From Phoronis australis (Eukaryota > Phoronida > Phoronidae): a stretch of DNA of 64,000 bases. Positions 51,201 through 61,369 of this stretch are shown piece by piece (the first letter of the stretch is position 1; each line of letters starts with the position of its first letter). Where the stretch lies: positions 377,977 to 441,976 of the forward strand of contig NMRA01000064.1 of the NCBI GenBank assembly GCA_002633005.1, in the 5' to 3' direction. Below the pieces are notes generated by a model. The model was not told where the DNA came from. It saw only the letters and a program-made list of their open reading frames with translations, and did not search any database. Both the position numbers and the translations under genes were made by a program.

Positions 51201-51633
51201 CAACACAACTTTAATGGTTTACCAAGGGTGAAGACTAATTTTTCAGCAAAGTTTTCGTTGTTCAGAGGGATATGACCGCCTAGTTGTGAGACTTGGTAAG
51301 CGGCCAGTGTCAATGACTGAGTCAATGGCAATGGGGATTCCGTTTATTTGAAGTTTGAAATGGTAAATGAGGCTAATTCGAGTCAATTGACGATTCAAAA
51401 CTGATTTCTTCGCCATCTTCACGTTATGCCAACACGACAGAAAACATGACAACCAAATAAGAGTTCAAATTCCAGTATCGTGTTGATTATCTCCTCGTTG
51501 TTAGCATCGTCCGAACTCCAGCGGCATTATCATTAACCTGACATACAGGCAGTGGAACACTACTCACCCGCGCCTCGATATTTTGGCACAGAAGAGCCAG
51601 ACACAGCACCAGGAGGTATAAAAGGTGCCGCAT
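28283..51633 (-). CDS. Syndecan with an extracellular SEA domain
   Basis: Eight exons on the minus strand (51633-51568, 37043-36987, 35168-35072, 33664-33567, 32859-32655, 30285-30200, 29832-29610, 28452-28283) join in frame to 333 residues. Residues 1-22 ([22 protein letters not shown]) are a signal peptide. DGSG at 45-48 and 57-60 in an acidic stretch are heparan-sulphate attachment sites. Residues 75-174 form a SEA domain with GSVVV at 130-134. Thr/Pro-rich and acidic stalks follow. The membrane span (279-299) has the syndecan GxxxG, then [16 protein letters not shown] (C1), a variable region, and EFYA (C2, PDZ-binding) at the end. From family knowledge, syndecans are cell-surface heparan-sulphate proteoglycan co-receptors linked to ERM proteins, syntenin and CASK. 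The TM/C1/C2 exon and signal exon leave little doubt about identity. The SEA domain is not part of the standard syndecan plan, but every exon phase fits. The short exon 37043-36987 is the least certain. Confidence 0.9.
30668..31155. mobile_element. hAT-like MITE, 488 bp
   Basis: Perfect 13-base terminal inverted repeats (cagggcttggaat / attccaagccctg) are flanked on both sides by gatata (30662-30667 and 31156-31161) as target duplication. The interior has no transposase. It is inserted in the syndecan intron between exons 32859-32655 and 30285-30200. Confidence 0.8.
31973..32791. repeat. Direct duplication across a single-N join, including part of a SEA exon
   Basis: The block 31973-32392 is repeated at 32394-32791, with the N at 32393 between. 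The left copy has 22 extra bases and other small differences. It contains the 3' part of syndecan exon 5 with its donor but is cut by the N before the acceptor, so it cannot be a usable extra exon. Unmerged alleles explain it best. Confidence 0.85.
32655..33664 (-). other. SEA-domain exons of the syndecan (exons 4 and 5)
   Basis: Exon 33664-33567 encodes [16 protein letters not shown] and a lysine-rich helix. Exon 32859-32655 encodes an F-rich helix, [21 protein letters not shown] and [16 protein letters not shown]. The order (strand, helix, strand, G-SVVV turn, strand, terminal helix) and the GSVVV motif match the self-cleaving SEA fold known from MUC1. In that fold, cleavage falls between G and S (here G130/S131) and the two parts stay bound non-covalently. 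Cleavage here is inference. Confidence 0.8.
33855..34119. other. Sequence gap (run of N)
   Basis: 265 undetermined bases inside a syndecan intron. Nothing can be said about their content. Confidence 0.99.
38437..39574. mobile_element. Foldback-type element with ~200-bp inverted ends (allele 1)
   Basis: It starts caaggtacctaaacta and ends tagtttaggtaccttg. The inverted similarity continues about 200 bases inward through degenerate motifs such as gactcacaaacacgg and cacggatgcatgaacgtgactc. A second, 94-base palindrome sits inside (38685-38778). The element is ~1.14 kb with no coding frame. Confidence 0.78.
38685..38778. repeat. 94-bp near-perfect palindrome nested in the foldback element
   Basis: Arms cctgggtcagcctcgtcccc and its inverted partner ggacgaggctgcctcccagg enclose a short loop with gatcgg/cgatca. 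It appears again at about 40862-40955 in the second allele copy. It may be a separate MITE inserted into the foldback element. Confidence 0.75.
40615..41752. mobile_element. Foldback-type element (allele 2 of the same insertion)
   Basis: This is the same element as at 38437-39574, present because the surrounding 2.18-kb block is duplicated. It should be counted once. Confidence 0.78.
42238..42374. repeat. (CA)n-rich microsatellite region
   Basis: Two CA/CG dinucleotide runs are separated by about 40 unique bases in syndecan intron 1. Confidence 0.9.
44479..44880. mobile_element. MITE-like element with imperfect ~22-bp inverted ends
   Basis: The left end gtccacacacaaacttaccc and the inverted right end gtccaaacacaacctacccc match at 17 of 20 positions. 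The interior repeats ggggtaac/gtaagtt motifs in both orientations. No clear target duplication is seen. Confidence 0.55.
47692..47952. repeat. 30-bp minisatellite
   Basis: Units of tatcactagtccactatact plus gagaactaac repeat about 8 times, two of them shortened, in syndecan intron 1. Confidence 0.9.
49618..49740. repeat. 14-bp minisatellite
   Basis: The unit gtacacctttggtg is repeated 8 times with single-base changes, in syndecan intron 1. Confidence 0.9.
50908..51048. mobile_element. Small palindromic MITE, 141 bp, copy 1
   Basis: The ends cgttcagtagacgctagg and cctagcgttactgaacg are inverted repeats, continuing inward as aggacctagctaaaa / tttttagcaaggtcct. It lies 520 bases inside intron 1 from the syndecan signal-peptide exon. 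A related copy is at 58325-58436. Confidence 0.75.
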
Positions 51634-52013
51634 TATATGCCCAGCGATGTCTCGTTTCTTTCTGTTCTCTGGTTAAGTCTTTAATAGCGTTAAAATCCAC
51701 ACGGGAAGTCGCGATATTTCCACTTCTTTCTCCTCGCTTACTCACCCCTTACTGCTTAGAACTATTTTCACATATATTCGTGTGCGCGATAAGTAAACAA
51801 AACTTTTTCGAAAACAAACATTCAAGTGAAACCTTCTTCATATTTAGAAACTATTTTTGCATTAAAATTATAATATTTTACATTTTTGAAATAAAGACTG
51901 CTGTTTTTTATTCGTTATTTCGTGCGAGGAAACATTTATCTAAGTACTTTTTGTTTCGCGGAAGGGAAATTACCTAATGAGGAGCCATAAGTGCGATCAT
52001 CCGGATGTAACTG

Positions 52014-52021
52014 TGACGTCA
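52014..52021 (-). promoter_or_regulatory. CRE palindrome upstream of syndecan
   Basis: A perfect TGACGTCA lies 381 bases upstream of the syndecan ATG. It is a candidate CREB/ATF site in the promoter or 5' leader. The transcription start is not defined. Confidence 0.4.
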
Positions 52022-52516
52022 GCGATGAGTGGCTGAGGACAAAGTTTCAAAATATTTGACCTATCAAGTGAATAAGACCACGAAATGAGAAACAATATTG
52101 CCGGATATCCACTTTTGTGTCGAGGACCTTTTCTGCATTCGTGTCAGAGGCGACATTTTGATCAGAGTAATAACCAAAACGTGACGTGAAACGGGAAAAT
52201 ATGACAATAGTTAACTGCCTTGTTTCCTTTTCTAAGTTTCACTATCATCAATGGTTTTTAACTACACGCGCGTCTCGCGGACATGTAAAGTTATGAAGAT
52301 CGTTCCGTTACCCCAACCACAAAAAATGGACTTTTGTCCCCGGTTATAGCGTTAGTATTATGTCTATAGCAGTTATATTTGAGTTCGTGTATTTCTTCGT
52401 CTTCTGCTAAGCTGATGCCAGGCAAGTGATTTGTTAGATCAAATTTAAACTTTGATATGATTAAATACACTAAAATGTAAACCCTGACCATTGGCAAGCC
52501 AAATTCATTGTTCATA

Positions 52517-52888
52517 GAGAATGTGTCCAAAACATTTTGCGGACTCGTAGAAACTTTTAATCATTTGTTTTTGAAATGTGAGCGTGTACTTTCTTTTTGG
52601 AATAAATAACAAACTTGGATTTCAAACGCCGTTGGAGATAATCTGTTACTGGCTGAAAACCGTGTCCTGCTATTTGCATACTTTGGAGATCATGGCTACG
52701 AAATTAATCACATATTAACGTTAGCTCAGTACTTTATATATACTTGTTCGAAGTCTTCATGTATTCCTGTACTTCAGAGATTTCACTCAATTTTATTTGA
52801 CACTGTCAAGACATGGAAAAGTATGAAATCTAGAGAATTACCCCCTGACCTGCTGGGATTTTTTGAAACCCTTATACATTCAGTATAA
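52517..52888 (+). pseudogene. LINE reverse-transcriptase C-terminal fragment (zf-RVT-like)
   Basis: The frame reads CGLVETFNHLFLKCERVLSF, then W, the C-x3-ET-x2-HLF-x2-C-x5-FW signature at the C-terminus of many LINE reverse transcriptases. It is followed by NHILTLAQYFIYTC, as in the tail of that domain. One in-frame stop at 52607-52609 and the absence of polymerase sequence upstream show a dead 5'-truncated copy. Frame end is TAA 52886-52888. Confidence 0.75.
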
Positions 52889-55800
52889 ATTCAAGCAGAT
52901 CTGGAATGCGTGAATGTGAGAGGGAATGTGTTTGTGTTTGTTTTCTTTTCTATTGTATTCCATTGTTAATTTCAGTTTATAAACTTGTTAAAAAGAAGAG
53001 AATGTGTAAATTAATAGAGAAAAGGCAAAGGAAAATAAAATAAATCCTCGCCCAACCGATCATATAATTTATTTATGTGTGACTCCTCAACTTTATTAGA
53101 TATTTAAAAGAATTATTTTGTCAGTCGTGAATACGTCACTGCATTGAAAATGACTTAGAGGGCCTTGACAATACAACATTTCACCTGCCGATCTACACAT
53201 CTTAGAGCAATGAGGGAAGGACGAGGGTAAATATATTGTATTTTTAGGCGACCTAATGGCGGGAAAGTCGTGGTCTCCAGCGAATGGCATGCATTAAGGA
53301 GTAAAGATTTTGTCCAACACAGAGACATTCGAGATTCGACCACGAATTCCACGAATGATACCTTCCCTCCTACCTGTCGGTAGTCTGTGATGCTTTTGAG
53401 CACCAAGTTTGTATTTATGGACATTCAAAAACGCTGACAGATAATGTAGTCTCTGTTAAGTGTATCACACGAGCACCTGTGATCAGTTTACTGAAACACT
53501 CCTGATAGGGACTCAACTATGTTCTATAAAACTTCAAGTCATTTGTTGACTTTTTTATGCTTTCCATGAGCTCCTCTTTTACTCGTAATTTTTTTTTTTT
53601 TTTAAATATTTCATGTATGTGCATAAGTGTTATAAGTAATGCCAAATTCCATTCCAATTCCTTAAGATATTAGACAGAGACTTTGCATCCAATGAAGTTT
53701 TTATTAAAAAGTGGTGACTTAGATGAATACCGGATATTTTGGAGAAACTGGTTGAACATGACCTTTCCCCCGATTACACCGGACGCAATATATGCGGGAG
53801 AATGTGTCGTGAGTGTGTCCAGGTTTATTCTTGAATTTATGCGACTTGTATTAATAAAATGCTTATAAACATATATACATATATTTCAATTATAGGCAGT
53901 TTACTTAGTTTATTAGTTTATTTCTTTGTAGTTCAAAATGTCTAAATATACACTACACTACAAAGACTTACGTATTTACGTTGTCTCTTCTGATAATAGC
54001 TGCTAATGAATACTTATCTAAATTTAAATTAGCACACTCCAACAGGACATTTTCATCATCTTGAAAGCTCTTCTAAATCGTAGAATGAAAATTAATAGGG
54101 TCTAAGTCCTTAAATTAGGTGCATTACATGAAAAGGTTCCCACATCGGAAATTGATACGTACAATTAAGTCTCGCTGTGTATTAAATCTACAATTTGTCT
54201 TAGTATTGATCATCATAACAATCAGTGCTTGTTTTCCAGGTGAATTGAACATTGAGGAAACGTAGTCAACTCCATCTCTGGAACTGCTTAATGCAAACGG
54301 CCACATTATAGTTTCCTGTCTGTCTGTACCTTCGTAAGACACTTCATGAAACGTTCAGCTGACCTGTGCTTCCTGTCAAAGATTTTTCTATTCAAGCGAC
54401 TTATCGTTATGCAATCAATGTCAAGGAACTGTGACTTCTGGGCCCGAGATCTAATGTTTGTTCTCGAAATCGAACTCGCAGTTATTGTTTTTTGACATTT
54501 TCCGTTCTAATCTAATTCGAACGCCAAGAGCAGTGTCTAATTCTGTCACGGCTTGAGCATGTTATGGTTTACGTGTATGATAGTCTACTGAATTCTAGTT
54601 TGCACTTGATGACCCACAAATAAAGCTACAAGTTCGATTCTGAGCTCGAAAGAATTTTCACTCTCGAGTTTATAGCACAAATATAGGGGTCATCAATCGC
54701 GAACTTGCCAATGGACTAAAACTCAACTGAGTAAATCACCATGTACCCGAGCACACATATATGGTAATAGAAAATGTCAAAAACAAAGATTAGACCTCAG
54801 ACCATCACTTTTATACGAAATGTCACTGTCAGAACACAAAACACTGGGAAATGCATTATACGCAGATTCACTTCCAAAGGGTGTATCACCCAAAACAGGG
54901 CTCATAGGGATCATGCGCGCAATCAGGTGGGGGGCTCGGGGTGGGGCTCGAACGAGTCTTCCCATTTGGCGAAGTGGGCAAAAAGGTCCGCCTCAGAGAA
55001 ACATAAACTACAAAAAAGTAGAAAACGAGACAGAAGTCCACTAAAAAGGCAGGAGTGCTTAATTCATAGATCTGAACGTACCCCGTAAAACTTCAGTAAA
55101 AGGTCCACATTTCAAAAATTCGAACCCCCATTTTTAGGCTGGGTGCGAGCATGGGGGCCCTGAAAGTTTGCAAAACATGTGGCAGTTCTATTGTCAATAA
55201 ACACTTTAGCACTCGCTGCGAAAAGAGGCGCAATGTTGTATCGTCGTTTATCTACAGTGTGTCAAGCCCCGCACCTTGGAGGAACTCTAAGTCGCAATCA
55301 GGAAAAAGTGGAAGGCATAAATGCAAACAATCCGGAAAGTGTTTCAATTTGGAAAGGTGCACAGAGTTGTGCTCAGTGGTCATGAGGGACGTTTCCAGCA
55401 TCTACAGTGCTTGAATTCCTAATTGTAAGACTTAGTCTCTATCTTGTCAGCTCAACTAGGCAATCTGTATAGGCATTACGTCACGCCTAATCGTGCTTCC
55501 TTCAATTAAATGCAACGAGCGGCGGGAAAGCCGCTCACGAACGCCGCGGAAAACTCTAGCATTAAAACGTCCAATATGAGCATGAACTCATGAAAAACGA
55601 AAAACGACAGTTTGCAAAATTCTTGAAGAGAAATAAGCATAAGTAAGGCCTGTTTCGATAGAATCATCCCACGCTCTCCATTTACTGTGTAAGCAAATGC
55701 GAGAGCGTCACGTGACAGTGTAAACCACTACCTGTCACTTCCAGAACCATGATTGTGTGTTTTTTTTAAACTAAATTGTGTATGATTATGGCAATGGAAT

Positions 55801-56150
55801 ATCCACCTCGTAACCCTCATACAAATTGCATAAGAACGGGGGCGGCCACCTATTATTCGCGTATGAATTTTTGTGGTCAACATTATATCGTCAGGTGGCA
55901 CTCGTTTGCGATACCTGCTGAATGCCGTTGTAGGTCAAGCAAAGAAATGCAAAGGTCAGGCTCCATGGAGACACGTAAACAAGTGAGTGACGCCATGCTT
56001 CAATGTTATGATTTGTGTTTGTGCACAACGCATTGATTTACCCAGTGGATTACACTGATTAACAAGTTTGGAGACACTTCCCACTGCTGTCTTGTATTTA
56101 CTTACACCACTAAATAAGAAAGAACTTGGTTATTGCGAACGAGGACGTGG
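52889..56150. other. Intergenic region between syndecan and the NHL gene
   Basis: No gene is supported. Short frames at 53683-53868, 54774-55088 and 55151-55414 have no recognisable domain, splice context or composition shift. Scattered gggg-rich stretches near 54930-55160 resemble the degenerate MITE family seen at 58.6 and 60.5 kb. Confidence 0.45.
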
Positions 56151-56234
56151 TGAATTTGTGGAAACAACAGTTTAATACTGTTTTACTCTGAAGCGTCATT
56201 ACGAGTTCATTCATTCATTCACGTCGCCTCAAGA

Positions 56235-57107
56235 ATGACGGACTTTGCAACGAAAATTCATCACAAATATCCCGGACAGTTGACACCGGTGGCACAGATA
56301 GGACGAACAGGCGTGCGAGGTGAGGATTTACAGTGGCCATGGTTTATTGACGTTAGTAACACGGGAGATATTGCCGTAGCAGATACAGACAATTGCCGGG
56401 TGCAGGTGTTCGGAGCCCATACCAACCAATGCTTGTTTCCTCCGTTTGGAGGACAGGGGACTGGCAAAGGACAGTTCCAGCGTCCTCGAAGTATTAAGTA
56501 CTGTCCCATTCTCGGAACGCATTTTGCTGTGGCGGATACAGGAAACAGGCGCATTGTTCTGTTGAGAATTAATTTCAAAGTTGGATGTCTGGAGTACGTT
56601 AGCGATTTTGGACAGACAATGTTCCGCGAACCAACTGACATTGCATTCAACTGGCGCGCTGGGCATATCTTCGTTGTTGACACGAGTTTGAACAGAGTAA
56701 CCATTCACGAACAAGACGGAGCCTTTGTGGATCAACTGCGTCCTGACACACCATTCAACCAACCAACGGGAATTGCTGTCGACGCCAAAGGTACCGTTTA
56801 CGTCACCGATACCGGAAATAATTGCATCAAAATGTTTCAGCAAAACGGTGATTTCATTGGACAGATTGGGAGTTTCGGAAGCGACGTCGGACAATTCAAC
56901 AGACCTAAGGGAATATGTGTTGATAGGCGCGGATACATCTTCGTAGCGGATGAGTGCAACAACCGTGTTATCATGTTCTCGCCAGACCTTCGCCAAAGTT
57001 CTGAAGTGGTCAGCAATGTTTCCTTGCCAAAGGGTGTCGCATCCCACTTGAAACTCGTTGTATCTTGTGGAGATCCGTATTCGCACATCAAAATATTCAA
57101 TCACTGA
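56235..57107 (+). CDS. NHL-repeat beta-propeller protein, apparently intronless
   Basis: One open frame of 290 residues. From about residue 30 onward it is built of NHL repeats of 40-48 residues. The cores are DIAVADTDNCRVQVF, HFAVADTGNRRIVLL, HIFVVDTSLNRVTIH, TVYVTDTGNNCIKMF and YIFVADECNNRVIMF, plus a degenerate last blade (LVVSCGDPYSHIKIF), enough for a six-bladed propeller. From family knowledge, NHL propellers bind protein or RNA and form the C-terminus of TRIM2/3/32/71-type ubiquitin ligases. No RING, B-box or coiled coil is present here. An in-frame TGA at 56151-56153 precedes the ATG, no good acceptor lies between, and AATAAA at 57266-57271 with a GT-rich follower ends the transcript. 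It is either a stand-alone NHL protein or a retrocopy of a TRIM-NHL tail. Unlike a dead retrocopy, it has no disruptions. Confidence 0.9.
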   Translation: MTDFATKIHHKYPGQLTPVAQIGRTGVRGEDLQWPWFIDVSNTGDIAVADTDNCRVQVFGAHTNQCLFPPFGGQGTGKGQFQRPRSIKYCPILGTHFAVADTGNRRIVLLRINFKVGCLEYVSDFGQTMFREPTDIAFNWRAGHIFVVDTSLNRVTIHEQDGAFVDQLRPDTPFNQPTGIAVDAKGTVYVTDTGNNCIKMFQQNGDFIGQIGSFGSDVGQFNRPKGICVDRRGYIFVADECNNRVIMFSPDLRQSSEVVSNVSLPKGVASHLKLVVSCGDPYSHIKIFNH

Positions 57108-57265
57108 AAGCTCACTTGTTATGAGCTGACGTTTAGTGAAGGTCTAATTGAACGTTGCCAAACGAAGTGTCAACTTCTGTCAGTAATCTATATTGAAACT
57201 GAAATAATAATTGTATGTGAATTTAAACGTTTGCACCGTGTTCGTATAGCTGTAAGACAGTTTTA

Positions 57266-57271
57266 AATAAA
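57266..57271 (+). terminator. Poly(A) signal of the NHL gene
   Basis: AATAAA lies 159 bases after the stop codon, followed at ~20 bases by gctgtcgttgttt, a GT-rich downstream element. Confidence 0.65.
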
Positions 57272-57408
57272 AGCAATTCAAATTAAAAGAGCTGTCGTTG
57301 TTTACTTCACAGATTCCCGCCATTTCTGTCAGGGAAGCCACCTTATCCACAACAAAGCCCTAAACGCTGCATTAATAAATGTACCAACTATATTATACAT
57401 CTCTCGGG

Positions 57409-57632
57409 TTAAACAGATTCAGGGTTTAAAAAATATCAGAATTGTGGCACAATTAGATATGCGCAATTTTCATTTAAGATTTGTAGAATGTAGACGGAAG
57501 GGTATTGTACGTGGGTTGAGACACAGTCCCTTGTGTAATTTAAACTCTGTGGAAACAGAAAGTCTTTGTTCACTATTCTGTATGCAGTATATTGCGGAAA
57601 TAAGACATTCAAAATTGATTTACATTCGATGA
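57409..57632 (+). pseudogene. LINE reverse-transcriptase C-terminal fragment, second copy
   Basis: The frame contains RHSPLCNLNSVETESLCSLF then CMQY and EIRHSKL, resembling the C-x2-C, ETE-x-H, C-x2-Y-x3-R pattern of LINE C-termini, with the first Cys and the His replaced. It starts 138 bases downstream of the NHL-gene poly(A) signal. No polymerase domain is attached. Confidence 0.5.
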
Positions 57633-58324
57633 AGAGAGCTGTGTAAGGATTACGATGACTAAAATTTTAGATATTTTTTGAAATGTGTGCAATTACTTTA
57701 CAAAAGCATGAGAACGGCGAAATGCTCCAAAGAGAGACTAGTGTACGCACCAATGAAACGTTTGCGAGTGTGATTTCCCGTTGATCTCCACCCCCAAGAG
57801 CGTGAGATCGCATCCGTGAAAACCCCTCAGTTGCTGCAACCATCTCAGGAAAGACAAAGTTGACAATAACTTGTATGTAAGAAGCAGACACAGCGACGCC
57901 AAGGCTACGCATAAAACCTGACAAAATACCTATTTACTGAGTTTTGACATTCACTGTAAATTGTTGGTAAACCTGCAGGCCTACTGCAATAGACAGGCAA
58001 TTTATATTTTCCTTTGGCGCCTTGTCAGTCGCACTTAGTGCCAATCGTGGAATCGAAAATTACGCGACTTGCACCGGCGAAAAATATCTTCTCATTGCAA
58101 CAACATTCTGTATCAACCAGCGTCATATGACAATGTAAACGCATTCTCATTCAGATTACAGGCCTGTGTCAGTAACACGTTAGAACACGAGCATAGACAG
58201 TTAATTCCCAACTAACTCAATTTTCATGAATGTCCATCAAGGATAGGCAGGCACAGGCGGAAGAAGGAAGTCACTCCAACGCACCGGGGAGTGACGCTCC
58301 AGGGTAGAGTTCAGAAATGGCAGG

Positions 58325-58436
58325 GTCAACCGTAGGACCTCGCTAAAATCTAGCCAAAATCAGGAAATATCTCACTAAATCTCGCCAAGTCATGTTTTTT
58401 AGCGAGGTCCTAGCGTTGCTAAACGTTAGCTTGGGC
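58325..58436. mobile_element. Small palindromic MITE, copy 2
   Basis: It contains cgtaggacctcgctaaaat on the left and ttttttagcgaggtcctagc on the right, the same inverted ends as the element at 50908-51048, with a shared middle (aaatatctcac, taaatctcgc). Confidence 0.7.
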
Positions 58437-58580
58437 TAGGGTGAAACCACCACGTACAGTCCACGACCAGGGTGACACAATCACGCCATCATTCCCACAG
58501 AAAACCTAATGGAACGAAGTCTTTCTGGTTTCCATTTGAGGACACAAAGGTGAGATAGTCATGATCATAGGTATAACATA

Positions 58581-58718
58581 GAGGCGGATCCAGGATTTTA
58601 AGTTAGGGGGGCCAGGATTTTGCCTGTCAAACATTTACACCCACGAACTGCCAAATGGAATCTGGGAGAATTTTAAGAGGAGGGGGAATGGCGCTTTTCC
58701 CCCCTAAATCCGCCACTG
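58581..58718 (+). mobile_element. MITE-like element with ggcggatccagg termini, copy B
   Basis: It runs from gaggcggatccaggatttt to cctaaatccgccactg, giving short inverted ends (ggcggatccagg / cctaaatccgcc). The interior matches the reverse complement of 14800-14906. Confidence 0.68.
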
Positions 58719-60359
58719 TAAAAAACAACCATCGCCACAACCGTAATAATAGTACTGAACCACACCCAATTGTGATATACCGAGACTATTAAAACAGTAA
58801 TTGCTATTGTTCGGGAGATTGATTTTTCACAATGATCAGTGTTTTTTTTTCAGAAAAATTAAAATTGAACCCCACGCACGTACGAAGTCGTACAGGACGA
58901 CATGTGAAAACTAAACTATGTTCAGTTCTAATTTCGGATCTCGCTGCACCGAATTTGTTAACGACGAGACCTCATTCAAGAATAACAGCGCAACGCGTGT
59001 CTGCTTGCTATCAAAATAGCGTTATAATTTCACGACTTGGGGGCGAGTTCATATTTAATTATGCTAAAATTGGAAAATTGATAATAATACCGGTCTCAAA
59101 GAAATCATAAATTGGAACACCATGAACAAATTAACTTGTGGCTTGTTGCTATGGAAACGACCTTATGCAATTGGTTATCTGAAGATTTCACAGGCGGAGA
59201 CGAATTAGTTAGTAACCTCTGGTCGCTAAATGCATAGCTCGCGTATGAAATGACTATCCAATTAAAGTTTTCAAGACATTTCGAATACCGATGTTTTTGA
59301 AAGAATCACATTTTAGCGAAAGCACACGATATTCACCAACTATAAGCCCACAACGCATCACGCCGAGTGTGCGACGAATGATAATAAGGGGTTGGCGGAA
59401 ATCCAAATTAGGGATCGTGTCAGCTGGGTGTGTATGTGCGGTGGGCTTAACGAAATACACGGATTTACACAATTTTACAAACAACTTTTAAAAAACAAAA
59501 ACGCGATAAGGATGACGCCATTACCGGTAATTGTAAGGGCTCGTTAATACTTTTGTCATCACCATCTGCAAAAATCTTTTTAATAAGTAAACTAGGTCAA
59601 ACGGAGTTGACACAAACTTCCAACCGGTGAATCTTCTATTCCAGTTCAGTGAAGCAAAACTAATTCCATTTGGTCCGTGGTTCCATCATCTGTAAAAGGA
59701 CGGTCCCCGATTAAACAGCGGCACTATGGCGAATCTCGCGGTATTTTACCCGCGGCACCTATACTGTAATCAATGAGTTATGTTTATCTCATTGACTGTA
59801 ATATTCCTGAAACAGTTTCGTTTCACGCAATGGGAGTTTGTTATTTTGTGGCATCTTGCTGTTTTCACCGACATTTTGCTCGACTGCATTAACTGTATTC
59901 GACCTTCCAATTACACTAGTTTTACTGGTGTGCCGTGGGCTGCGCGTCTCATCCGCTGAACCTCAGAGTCACTCGACTTGACTGGAGCCGAGTATGGCGT
60001 GGATGAAATATTTTCTTAGCCTGGTCCGGTTGCAGACTTCCCCACCACCATGACAAAAGCGATTTATATCCAGAGTACTGACCTATTAGGACTGTCAACT
60101 TACACTGAAAAGGACAAAACTTTAATCAAAACGAGCACTTCATTGGGCCCATCACTGAAAACTACTGCAGACAGATTATTGTCAGGAAAGTGACAACAAC
60201 GACTTTGTGCGAGTGAAACTTTTTGGAAAGTTTACAACTTTTCCGATAGCTTGTGCACCATATCAGAACTATGCAAGAAAATAAAAATGTGGATCATGTT
60301 GCTGAACTACATATGTTTGACTGTTGGCACATCAGAATAGAATATAAAAAGAATGCATG

Positions 60360-60619
60360 TCAGTGACGAATTGGGGGGGATACCATTTGGGAGTTCGGGT
60401 GTGCGCAAGCAGGGTCTCGTCGTGGGTTGCACAGGCCCTGAACACTGAAACTGAACAAACCCCGTTTACCGTCACGAGGTCCGCAACCCCGGCAAACATT
60501 CGAGGCCTATGCGTCCCCACATTTTAGGCTTTTAGGCTGGGCGCGCGCATCTGCCGAAATTTTAGTTATTCCCCCGTGCCCTGGCCCCCTAACTCAAAAT
60601 TCTCAGGGATCCGCCCCTG
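60360..60619 (-). mobile_element. MITE-like element with ggcggatccc termini, copy C (diverged)
   Basis: The right end ccccctaactcaaaattctc then agggatccgcccctg matches the terminus of copies A and B. The left part keeps ataccatttgggagttcggg. Boundaries are approximate. Confidence 0.5.
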
Positions 60620-61369
60620 CATGTTGAATGAAATTGAATATACTTTGAAGTATTTGACCTCCACTGCATAGTAATTGTGAGCCCTTGAAGTGGAATAATG
60701 ACAAGTCCGTGAAAAGTCCATGTTGAGAATCAAAATAGTCTAACATGTTGAATGAAATGGACAATTTTCAGCAGGAAAATGCACTTAATGACCCCACTTT
60801 TTGCACCCATTGACCACTTCCGGTGCATAATGAGTCAAAAATAGGATAATAAATAAAATTTATGGATGCCTCAAACATACTTGGAAAGTTTCGAAATTGA
60901 ATGTTGAGTGGTATGAGAGTTATTAAGCTCCAGAAAAGGTCGAAAAGGAAAAACGAGAAGAAAAACGTAAGAACCGGAGAACAATAAGACTGCGCTGGTA
61001 AGCGCTGTTTAACTACAAGTTCCGAAAAGGCCTCAACTTAACTGACAATATTTACATATAAAGGTGACCTACAGTTACAAGTTCCGACATCATTGGCTTA
61101 AATATGAGTGCAAGAATAGATATGTTTGCTTCTCACAAATTGCTAAATGGCAATAGTTCGGATTAGTAAACAAAAATTTCAATTTTTGCATCATCAAGTA
61201 ATTTGTTCTCCATTGAAAGAAAACCACAGTTATGAAATACCAGACCAGAATTTTTTATGAGGTTCTCTACAGTTCCGTGTGATTCTCTCTTGGTTTGCTC
61301 TAGCAGACACATTTTGGGCTTGAAAGCGATAACTAATCAACTAACAGGCGTGGAAATTTTCGGATGTTT

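Larger units (their letters stand above)
42375..51567. other. Syndecan intron 1, left half: no further gene seen
   Basis: Apart from the repeats listed, I find no exon with coding support in this part of the intron on either strand. The longest frames (for example at 45190-45414 and 48921-49136) are short, have no recognisable domains and lack splice partners. Confidence 0.45.

Noticed and set aside
52291-52530. Minus-strand 79-codon frame next to the LINE fragment
   Set aside because: No motif; the clear LINE signature is on the plus strand just to the right.
56261-57104. Long antisense frames under the NHL gene
   Set aside because: They mirror the codon structure of the plus-strand gene. 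Translations show no domain, while the plus strand gives clear NHL repeats.
57667-57924. Minus-strand 85-codon frame with hydrophobic stretches
   Set aside because: No recognisable family, no convincing splice sites and no neighbouring exon in phase.
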